A stretch of DNA of 64,000 nucleotides from Paracoccaceae bacterium. GTDB taxonomy: Bacteria > Pseudomonadota > Alphaproteobacteria > Rhodobacterales > Rhodobacteraceae. Below, in pieces: positions 45,068 through 52,415 of this stretch (the stretch's first letter is position 1; every line of letters starts with the position of its first letter). Location: positions 796,001-860,000 of the forward strand of contig CP075370.1 of NCBI GenBank assembly GCA_019454225.1, in the 5' to 3' direction. Under the pieces are notes generated by a model that saw nothing but the letters and a program-made list of their open reading frames with translations, ran no database searches and was not told where the DNA came from. The position numbers and the translations under genes were made by a program.

Positions 45068-46992
45068 CACCCCTTCCCCTCCAGATACCGCCGCTTCGCC
45101 TCTTCTGACCGGCGGAAGTCGCGCACCATGCCCTCGATGGCCACCTCGTCCGACTTGTCGGCATAGCGGAACTCAGAGTCGGCGTAGCGGTTCACCTCCT
45201 GGATCACCATCTCCACGGTGATCGGCGTCGTAAGCCCCCGGATCATCGACAGCTTGTCGTCATAGGGCTTGAACAGGAACAGGTCGGGGTTTTCCATCCA
45301 TTCGTCGGGCAGCTCGAAATCCATCGCCCGCACCTTCACCGCGTCGGTGATGTTCTTGATCGCGCGGCCGGTGAACCGCTCGTCCGCCTCCTGGATCGCC
45401 TTCAGGTAGCGGCCGATCTTGGCAATCGTGTCCAGCGGGCCGATCTCGGCCGCGGCGCGGTCCCACACCCGGATCAGGCCGTCCTCATGCGGCCGCGAAT
45501 GCCCCTCGAAACTGGCGGCGACGGCGCGCTTGATCTCCTGCGCGGCGAACAGGTCGTGGTCGCCCAGCGGGATCCTGTGGTTCTTGCCCAGAAGCAGCGA
45601 CAGGATGTCGATGTAATCCTCGCGCGTCTGGGGGCCGTCCACCAGGAACCGCGCGCCCGCCCGCTGGCGCAGCGCGTCGTCCACGTTCTCGGGGTAGTTG
45701 CTAAACATGCCGAAGGTGCAGTTGCCCCGCACCACGGTATTGGCCCCGGCGAAGGCCTGCATGAACACCGCCGTCACCTCCTGCTGGCCGGCCGATGACT
45801 GCCGGTCGCCGCGCTTGCCCGCCACCTGGTCGATGTCGTCGATGGTGCCGAAGGCGATCACGGCGGGGTCGAGCACGTTGTCGATGAAGGCCTTGGCGTT
45901 CTGGCCCGACTTGCCCTGATAGCTGTCGATCTGGTCGATCGAGAAATTCTGGTAGCGGAAGGGATAGCCCGCCACCTTGCAGTAGTCGTTCAAGAGCCCC
46001 GCCATCATCTGGATCAGCGTGGTCTTGCCGGTGCCGGGCTTGCCGTCGCCCATGAAGGTGAAGATGAAGCCGCCGAGTTCGGCAAAGGGGTTCAGGCGGC
46101 GTTCGAAATCATAGGCCATCAGCATCTTGGCCAGCCGGAGGCTCTGATACTTGGCGATATGGTTGCCCACCACCTCATGCGGTTTCTTGAACTGCATGGT
46201 CAGGACGCTGCCCTTGGCGGTGCGGGCGGGCTTGAAGCCCGCGACGGTCAGCGCATCGGCCTCGACCCGCCAGGACCCGCCGGTGAAGGCGGCAAGGCGC
46301 GGGGCGCTTTCGGCGCGTGCCGCCACCTTGCCCATCAGCGCCTCGGCAAACCCCGCGACCGTGGCGACAAGGCGCTGTTCGTCGGCGGCATGCAGCGCGA
46401 TGTCCTGGTCAAGCTCCCACAGGGCGCCCTGCAGGGCGAGGGGGGCGTTGTCGGTCAGCACCTCTTCCACCGCGCCGATTTCCACCGTGGTCTCGCCCAG
46501 ATGCGGCGCCAGCAGGAAGGCGGTGGCGTTGGCGAACACATGCAGCGAGACGAGCGCCTCGGCCGCCAGAAGTTCGGTGAACTCGGCGCGGCGGGTGTCG
46601 GGCAGGCGGGTTTCGAGGTTTGCCTTCTTCAGTTCGACAAGGCCGGTGCCGTCGGCGAAGGTTTCGCCCATGGCCAGCGCGATGGCCAGGGCCCGGCGCA
46701 GCGCATGCAGGACCTGCGCCTGGAGCGGCGAGACCAGCCCGTCGCCGCTGCCCTCGACCCGCTCGACAAGGCGGACGCCGCCGGGGCGCGCCGTGGATCT
46801 GGTGACAAGCCCGGGGGTGGTGGAGCGGAAGCGCGGCCGGCCTGGGATGCCGGGCGAGCGTTCGGGCACGGCGGCATCGACCGCCTTGGCCAGCCGTGGC
46901 GCATGGTCGAACCCGGTCAGCAGGCCAAGCGCCGCGTCGTAATGCGTCCGGACGGTTTCCTCACGCAGTTCCATCGTGTCGCGGGGGGTCAT
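45067..46992 (-). CDS. AAA+ ATPase with large N-terminal domain
   Basis: A 641-residue protein. Residues 1 to about 285 are an unassigned helical domain (ALRRALAIALAMGETFADGT, EALVSLHVFANATAFLLAPH). The AAA+ module begins near 290: Walker A GDGKPGTGKTT (Lys323), Walker B VIAFGTIDDIDQV (Asp385-Asp386, Asp replacing the usual Glu), a sensor-1-like GMFSNYPENVD with Asn, and DDALRQRAGARFLVD as an arginine-finger region. A helical lid follows. The layout resembles classic AAA (Vps4/SpoVK-like) remodelling ATPases. It lies 4 bp after the 379-residue gene with a GAGGTG ribosome-binding site. Substrate unknown. Confidence 0.82.
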   Translation of the reverse strand: MTPRDTMELREETVRTHYDAALGLLTGFDHAPRLAKAVDAAVPERSPGIPGRPRFRSTTPGLVTRSTARPGGVRLVERVEGSGDGLVSPLQAQVLHALRRALAIALAMGETFADGTGLVELKKANLETRLPDTRRAEFTELLAAEALVSLHVFANATAFLLAPHLGETTVEIGAVEEVLTDNAPLALQGALWELDQDIALHAADEQRLVATVAGFAEALMGKVAARAESAPRLAAFTGGSWRVEADALTVAGFKPARTAKGSVLTMQFKKPHEVVGNHIAKYQSLRLAKMLMAYDFERRLNPFAELGGFIFTFMGDGKPGTGKTTLIQMMAGLLNDYCKVAGYPFRYQNFSIDQIDSYQGKSGQNAKAFIDNVLDPAVIAFGTIDDIDQVAGKRGDRQSSAGQQEVTAVFMQAFAGANTVVRGNCTFGMFSNYPENVDDALRQRAGARFLVDGPQTREDYIDILSLLLGKNHRIPLGDHDLFAAQEIKRAVAASFEGHSRPHEDGLIRVWDRAAAEIGPLDTIAKIGRYLKAIQEADERFTGRAIKNITDAVKVRAMDFELPDEWMENPDLFLFKPYDDKLSMIRGLTTPITVEMVIQEVNRYADSEFRYADKSDEVAIEGMVRDFRRSEEAKRRYLEGKG

Positions 46993-46996
46993 GGGA

Positions 46997-48136
46997 TCAC
47001 CTCTGCACCATCACGCGGCCGTTGGTGGCCACAACGAATTTCTTCACATCCCGGAAGCCGGGGGGATTGCGTTCGGCCAGGACCTGGAAGGGCCGTTCGG
47101 GAAGGATGACCATCCGTTCGGTGCGGGTGGCCCCGGTTTCCGCGCCCCGCCCCGCGAAGGGGTCGAGCGCGAAGATCTGCCGCTCGGCGGTGCTGAACCA
47201 GCCGGTCTTGACCTGTTCGGCGCGCTCGGCGACCAGATCCTCCAGCGTCCAGACGAGGGCCCAGTCATCGCCGGGATCGGCCTGCGCCTCGGACAGCACG
47301 TCCGAGATCGGGCCGGATTGCAGCGTGAAGGCGTGGCTGTACATCGGGCCCAGGTGCAGGCGCCGCAGCCGGTGCGGGTGCAGGCTGTCGAAATCCGAAT
47401 CGAATCCCTGCGCGATGGTCAGAAGCTTCAGGCCGCCCAGCGACTGCGCCATGAGATGCGCCTGCACGGCGGGCCAGCGCCGGTCGTCCTTGGGCAGCGC
47501 GACCCGGCCGGAATCGTGCACCTCCATCAGATAGATCACCGGCAGGTTGATCTGCGTGTCCCAGACCGCCCAGCACAGCCGCCAGAGGCGCCGACCCTTG
47601 CCTTCGGCAACCCATGCCGCCTCGGGGTCGTTGCGTGGCCAGAACAGCCCGCCCTGGCGCAGGGCCTCGTAGTAGAGCCGTTGCGACAGGGCGAACTGAA
47701 GTTGCGTCGGGATGATCAGGTCGCCGACGATGGTGCGGATCATCCTGTCCTTGATCTCGGTTTCCGACGCCATGCCGGACAGATGGCGTTCCGCCTGCAG
47801 CGCATCATTGGCCATGACCATCAGTTCCTGCGCCACCGGGAACCCGCTTTCATGCCGGTCGAAGGTCAGGCGGCCGGGCAGGGGGCCGTCGATCCGGCCC
47901 GACATCAGATACTTCAGCGACAGCGCATGAAAGGTCCGCGTCAGGGCCTGCACATAGCCGCCGATCGCCCGCGCCTCGGGGCGGGAGAGCCGCCCCTCGG
48001 CCTCGAGTTCACCGGCCACGCGGGGCAGGTACGAGGTGATGCGCTGGAACTTGGCGAAATAGCGCCGGGCAACCAGCGTGTCATAGAGCTGCGCGTGGTC
48101 GTCGGTCAGCGCTGACTTTGCGTCCTTTGCGGTCAC
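46997..48136 (-). CDS. 379-residue protein of the AAA+ operon
   Basis: A soluble protein with a GTG start overlapping the coiled-coil gene stop (GTGA). It opens MTAKDAKSALTDDHAQLYDT and has a helical N-half (SRPEARAIGGYVQALTRTFHALSLKYLMSGR in parts) and a mixed C-half with LCWAVWDTQINLPVIYLMEV and HLGPMYSHAFTLQSGPISDV. It ends with a beta hairpin (FVVATNGRVMVQR). No cysteine cluster, nucleotide-binding loop or membrane helix is visible. Not recognised. Its position between the coiled-coil and AAA+ genes suggests it bridges them. Confidence 0.68.
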   Translation of the reverse strand: MTAKDAKSALTDDHAQLYDTLVARRYFAKFQRITSYLPRVAGELEAEGRLSRPEARAIGGYVQALTRTFHALSLKYLMSGRIDGPLPGRLTFDRHESGFPVAQELMVMANDALQAERHLSGMASETEIKDRMIRTIVGDLIIPTQLQFALSQRLYYEALRQGGLFWPRNDPEAAWVAEGKGRRLWRLCWAVWDTQINLPVIYLMEVHDSGRVALPKDDRRWPAVQAHLMAQSLGGLKLLTIAQGFDSDFDSLHPHRLRRLHLGPMYSHAFTLQSGPISDVLSEAQADPGDDWALVWTLEDLVAERAEQVKTGWFSTAERQIFALDPFAGRGAETGATRTERMVILPERPFQVLAERNPPGFRDVKKFVVATNGRVMVQR

Positions 48137-49209
48137 GGCTCGCCGTAGAGGTTCTTGTCGTGTTTCTCGACGATCGCCGCGAAGCGGCGGGCGAAGCGTT
48201 CATCCGCCTTGGCCTTCTGCTCCAGCACCTTGCGGGCAAAGACCATGTGGTCCTCATGCGCCTCCATCATCTCGGCCATGCGGGCGTTGGTGGCGGTGCC
48301 GATCGCGGCCATGGCGGCCTGCGCCTCCTGATCGGTCTTCACGCCGATCTCGTTGATGCGGTGGGCGACGTCCTGCTGCTGCGCGGTCTTCAGCGACGCG
48401 GTCAGCGCGTCATAGAGCACCACGCGCTGCTTCGTATCGGTCTGCAGCTTGTTGATCAGCACCATCTGCGTGGCGGCCTGGTTCTGCAGGCTGTCGACCC
48501 AGGACTTGCCCTTCTCGATGTAGCGTTCCAGCGTCTGCGACTTGGCCAGCTTGACCTGTTCGTCCTGGACCATGGCGTTGTACTGCTTGTTGAGGTCCGC
48601 CAGTTCGGTTTCCAGCTTGGTCCGAGCGGCGGCGTCCTGCTCGACGCTGATGCGGTTTTCCAGTTCGATGATCCGGGGGTCCATCTTCTGGATTTCCGCG
48701 CGCAGCGCCTCGAGTTCGCCGACCGTCGCCTCGCGCTCTTCCAGCGTGCCGGTCAGGTTGCCTTCGACGGTGGCCTTGTGGCTGTTCAGAAGCTCGAGCT
48801 GGCCCTGCAGCAGCCGGACGATCACATCCGACTTGGCGATCAGGTCCTGAAGCTTGTCGTCGATCGAGGCGGTGCGCAGGCGTTCCTGCCGCATCGATTC
48901 CGCCTTGCCCCGGCTGAAGATGCCGATGAAGCTTTCCATCCCGGTCTTCGAGCGCATCTCGTCGAAGTCCTTCGAGAAGCCCGCCGTCACATCGTCCAGC
49001 CCCATGATCAGCTCGGCGATGTTCGCGTTCATCAGGTCCGTGTGCCTGTGCACGTCATCGAGATTCGCGTTCTCGACATCGATGGCGGCCTCGCCGGCGG
49101 CCAGCTTGGCGCGCGCTGTCTCGATCCGGCTGGTTACGGCGGAGATCTTCGATTGCGCCTCGGTTACCTGTGCCTGGCTGTCGCGGATCATCTTGTCAAA
49201 ATCGGCCAT
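48133..49209 (-). CDS. Coiled-coil protein, first gene of the AAA+ operon
   Basis: A 358-residue, almost entirely alpha-helical protein starting MADFDKMIRDSQAQVTEAQS. Heptad-rich coiled coil covers about 1-60 and 110-260. A short GMESFIGIFSRGKAESMRQERL region (about 88-109) could form an amphipathic break. The overall architecture recalls PspA/ESCRT-III-like or TelA-like coiled-coil proteins, but I cannot confirm homology. There are no Cys and no membrane helices. The ATG at 49209 has GGAGG eight bases upstream. It is the likely operon entry, divergent from the M20 peptidase gene 118 bp away. Confidence 0.72.
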   Translation of the reverse strand: MADFDKMIRDSQAQVTEAQSKISAVTSRIETARAKLAAGEAAIDVENANLDDVHRHTDLMNANIAELIMGLDDVTAGFSKDFDEMRSKTGMESFIGIFSRGKAESMRQERLRTASIDDKLQDLIAKSDVIVRLLQGQLELLNSHKATVEGNLTGTLEEREATVGELEALRAEIQKMDPRIIELENRISVEQDAAARTKLETELADLNKQYNAMVQDEQVKLAKSQTLERYIEKGKSWVDSLQNQAATQMVLINKLQTDTKQRVVLYDALTASLKTAQQQDVAHRINEIGVKTDQEAQAAMAAIGTATNARMAEMMEAHEDHMVFARKVLEQKAKADERFARRFAAIVEKHDKNLYGEP

Positions 49210-49327
49210 GGGGGAAACCTCCGCGCTGCTGATGAAATCGACGTGGGAAAGGATATGGCAAATTGCATCCCCCGCGTCACCCGAAATTCGTTTGCAGGGT
49301 CGGGGGTGGGGCAGGCAGACTGGCGGC

Positions 49328-50602
49328 ATGGCCGAACCGATTGCGACGCAGATCGACCTTCGCCGCGACAGCCTGATCCGGCTGACGCAGGAACTGATCC
49401 GCTTTCCCACGCTGAACCCGCCGGGCGCCTGCTATCGCGAGATTTGCGAGCATCTTGGCGCGCGACTGGCCGCGCAGGGATGGGACGTCGACTATGTCCG
49501 GGCCATCGGGGCGCCCGGCGACAGCGATGCCTACCCCCGCTGGAACCTTGTCGCGCGCGCCGAAGGGGCGCGGCCCGGGCCCTGCGTGCATTTCAACGGA
49601 CATCACGACGTGGTCGAGGTGGGCCACGGCTGGACCCGCGACCCGTTCGGCGGCGAGCTTGAGGATGGCCGGATCTACGGGCGCGGGGCCTGCGACATGA
49701 AGGGCGGGCTGGCCGCGGCCATCATTGCCGCCGAGGCGTTCCGCGCGGCCCGGCCGGACCATCCGGGCGCCGTCGAGATCTCGGCGACGGCCGATGAGGA
49801 ATCCGGCGGATACGGCGGCGTCGCCTATCTGGCCGAGCGCGGCTATTTCGCGCCGGGCCGTGTGGACCACGTCATCATCCCCGAGCCGCTGCACAAGGAT
49901 CGCATCTGCCTTGGCCACCGCGGGGTCTGGTGGGTGGAGGTCGAGACCCGGGGACGCATCGCCCATGGGTCGATGCCATTCCTGGGCGACAGCGCCATCG
50001 CACAGATGGCCGAGGTTCTGCACGATATCGAACACCGGCTGAAGCCGCGCCTTGCCGAGCGGCGCACCGCGTTGCCGGTGGTGCCGGAAGGTGCGCGGGC
50101 GGCGACGCTGAACATCAATTCGGTGCACGGCGGCGCACCCGAACCCGCGCCCGGCGACACATCGCTGCCCGCGCCCTGCGTGGCCGACAGCTGCCGCATC
50201 GTCATCGACCGCCGCTGGCTGATGGAGGAAGACGCCGACGAGGTGAAGCGCGAACTGGTCGCGCTGATGGAGGGGATCTCCGCCCGTCGCCCCGGCTTTG
50301 CCTGGGACATGCGCGAGTTGTTCGCGGTGGCGCCGGTGATGGCCCCGCGTGACGCCCCCGTCGTGCAGTCGACCGCCGCGGCGATCGAACGGGTGCTGGG
50401 GCGGCATCCCGAGTTCGTGGCCTCGCCCGGCACCTACGACCAGAAGCATGTCGACCGGATCGGGCGCCTGAAGAACTGCATCGCCTACGGGCCGGGGCTG
50501 CTGCATATGGCGCATCAGCCGGACGAGTGGATCGGCGTCGACGACATGATGGACAGCGCCAGGGTGATGGCGCTTGTCCTTGATGACCTGCTGCCTGGCT
50601 GA
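49328..50602 (+). CDS. M20-family metallopeptidase/deacetylase
   Basis: A 424-residue ArgE/DapE/CPG2-type enzyme. Metal ligands are in FNGHHDVVEVG (His), YGRGACDMKGG (Asp), ATADEESGG (catalytic and ligand Glu) and the later IIPEP. The dimerisation domain spans about 190-310. Near the C-terminus a His occurs in GPGLLHMAHQPDEW. Such enzymes hydrolyse N-acyl amino acids. The motif set is closest to acetylornithine deacetylase/succinyl-diaminopimelate desuccinylase-like proteins; exact substrate is unknown. It converges with ald. Confidence 0.85.
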   Translation: MAEPIATQIDLRRDSLIRLTQELIRFPTLNPPGACYREICEHLGARLAAQGWDVDYVRAIGAPGDSDAYPRWNLVARAEGARPGPCVHFNGHHDVVEVGHGWTRDPFGGELEDGRIYGRGACDMKGGLAAAIIAAEAFRAARPDHPGAVEISATADEESGGYGGVAYLAERGYFAPGRVDHVIIPEPLHKDRICLGHRGVWWVEVETRGRIAHGSMPFLGDSAIAQMAEVLHDIEHRLKPRLAERRTALPVVPEGARAATLNINSVHGGAPEPAPGDTSLPAPCVADSCRIVIDRRWLMEEDADEVKRELVALMEGISARRPGFAWDMRELFAVAPVMAPRDAPVVQSTAAAIERVLGRHPEFVASPGTYDQKHVDRIGRLKNCIAYGPGLLHMAHQPDEWIGVDDMMDSARVMALVLDDLLPG

Positions 50603-50613
50603 GGGCGGCGCGC

Positions 50614-51732
50614 TCAGCCAGACAGCACGCTTTCCGCCGCCACATGCGGCAGGCCAAGCGCCGTGGCGACCGCAGGGTGTGTGATCTGGCCCGCATGGAC
50701 GTTCAGACCGGCGCGCAGATGGGGATCGTCGGCGCAGGCCTGCCGCCATCCCTTGCCTGCGAGGGCCAGCAGAAACGGCAGTGTCGCGTTGCCCAGGCCG
50801 AGCGTCGAGGTTCGGGCGACGGCGCCCGGCATGTTGGCGACGCAATAGTGGACGATCCCGTCCACGACATAGATCGGGTCCTGGTGGGTCGTGGCGCGGC
50901 TGGTCTCGAAACAGCCGCCCTGGTCGATCGCGACATCCACCACCACTGCCCCCGGTTTCATCGTGGAAAGCTGGGCGCGGGTCACCAGTTTCGGCGCCGC
51001 AGCGCCCGGGATCAGCACGGCGCCGATGACCAGATCGGCCTCGGCCACAGCCTGCGCGGTGGCGGCAGCGCTGGCATAGGCGGTGCGGAAGTCGCGCGCG
51101 AACACGTCGTCCAGATAGCGCAGGCGCGGCAGCGACCGGTCAAGCACGGTCACCTCGGCCCCCATGCCCGCCGCAACCCGCGCGGCGTGGGTGCCGACGA
51201 CGCCCCCCCCGATCACCGCGACCCTTGCCGGCGCCACGCCGGGAATTCCGCCCATCAGCACGCCGCGCCCGCCGTTGGCCTTTTGCAGCGCCCAGGCACC
51301 GACCTGCGGGGCCAGCCGTCCCGCCACCTCGGACATCGGCGCGAGCAGGGGCAATCCGCCGGTGCGGTCGGTCACGGTTTCATAGGCGATGCAGGTCGCG
51401 CCGCTGGCGATCAGGTCGCGCGTCTGGTCCGGATCGGGTGCGAGATGCAGATAGGTGAACAGCACCTGCCCCTTGCGCAGCATCGCGCGTTCGGCGGCCT
51501 GCGGTTCCTTGACCTTGATGACAAGGTCGGCGTCCGCCCAGACATCCTCGGCCCGGGACACGATGCGCGCGCCTGCCGCAAGATAGTCGGCATCGCTGAA
51601 GCCGGCGCCGGTTCCTGCCCCCGTTTCCACGAGAACCGCATGCCCCGCCGATATCACGTCGCGCGTCGCGTCCGGCGTCAGGCCGACGCGGAATTCCTGT
51701 GGCTTGATCTCTTTCGGGCATCCGATACGCAT
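50614..51732 (-). CDS. ald: Alanine dehydrogenase
   Basis: A 372-residue enzyme starting MRIGCPKEIKPQEFRVGLTP. It has the pyruvate-site VIKVKEPQ, HLAPD (catalytic His), ATCIAYETV, the NAD-binding VIGGGVVGTHAARVAAGMGAEVTVLD (read in parts), the active-site VVDVAIDQGGCFETS and VHYCVANMPGAVARTST. It converts L-alanine to pyruvate and ammonia with NAD+. Length is exactly typical. The divergent Lrp-type gene 135 bp away is the probable regulator. Confidence 0.96.
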   Translation of the reverse strand: MRIGCPKEIKPQEFRVGLTPDATRDVISAGHAVLVETGAGTGAGFSDADYLAAGARIVSRAEDVWADADLVIKVKEPQAAERAMLRKGQVLFTYLHLAPDPDQTRDLIASGATCIAYETVTDRTGGLPLLAPMSEVAGRLAPQVGAWALQKANGGRGVLMGGIPGVAPARVAVIGGGVVGTHAARVAAGMGAEVTVLDRSLPRLRYLDDVFARDFRTAYASAAATAQAVAEADLVIGAVLIPGAAAPKLVTRAQLSTMKPGAVVVDVAIDQGGCFETSRATTHQDPIYVVDGIVHYCVANMPGAVARTSTLGLGNATLPFLLALAGKGWRQACADDPHLRAGLNVHAGQITHPAVATALGLPHVAAESVLSG

Positions 51733-51819
51733 GGCGGCAACTCCCTGTGCATTTTCGCCATGATGACGCGGGCCGCGCGCGTGCATCTTGATTTCTGACA
51801 GGCGCGGGGGCCATTCTGT

Positions 51820-51859
51820 GCGAAAGAAACTTCGCGACAGGCCAATCTGACGAAAGATT
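51820..51859 (+). promoter_or_regulatory. Candidate Lrp-type operator between ald and its regulator
   Basis: Two CGAAAGA heptamers (51821 and 51851) are spaced 30 bp apart, about three helical turns. Each lies in a short inverted repeat with 5-bp arms and a 6-bp spacer: GCGAA-N6-TTCGC (51820-51835) and AATCT-N6-AGATT (51844-51859). They sit just before the Lrp-family start and upstream of divergent ald. Phased sites are expected for octameric Lrp/AsnC proteins. Confidence 0.4.
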
Positions 51860-51867
51860 CTGCCGAC

Positions 51868-52329
51868 ATGGATGATCTTGACGCAACCGACCGCCGGATA
51901 CTGACGGTGCTGCAAAAGGAAGGGCGGATCACCAACGCCGATCTGTCGGAACGGGTCAACCTGTCACCATCGGCCTGTCACCGCCGTGTGCAGCGCCTGG
52001 AGGAGGCGGGCTATATCGCCGGGTATGTGGCCCTTCTGGACGCGCGCCGGATGGGGCGGCCGACGACCGTGTTCGTGGAAATCACCCTGCAGGGCCAGTC
52101 GGACGAGGTGCTGGATGCCTTCGAGCGTGCCGTGGCGCGCGTACCGGATATCCTGGAATGCCACCTGATGGCGGGTTCGGCCGACTACCTGATCAAGATC
52201 ATGGCGCAGGACACCGAAGATTTCGCCCGTATTCACCGCCAGTATCTGACCCGACTGCCTGGCGTCGCGCAGATCAACTCGTCTTTTGCGCTGCGTACGG
52301 TGCATCAGACCACCGCTCTCACCGTCTGA
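51868..52329 (+). CDS. Lrp/AsnC-family transcriptional regulator
   Basis: A 153-residue regulator. The N-terminal helix-turn-helix (ATDRRILTVLQKEGRITNADLSERVNLSPSACHRRV, read in parts) is followed by a RAM ligand-binding domain (VFVEITLQGQSDEVLDAFER, ECHLMAGSADYLIKIMAQD, LPGVAQINSSFALRTVHQT). By position next to divergent ald it probably activates alanine dehydrogenase in response to an amino acid, as AldR-type proteins do. That target is inferred. Confidence 0.92.
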   Translation: MDDLDATDRRILTVLQKEGRITNADLSERVNLSPSACHRRVQRLEEAGYIAGYVALLDARRMGRPTTVFVEITLQGQSDEVLDAFERAVARVPDILECHLMAGSADYLIKIMAQDTEDFARIHRQYLTRLPGVAQINSSFALRTVHQTTALTV

Positions 52330-52415
52330 CCCGGCTCATGACAAATGCTGTCAGCGCCTGCCACCCGTCTTGCCATGACCGGCGGGGCGCCCCTAACCTG
52401 CGTCCGAGGTGGTTC

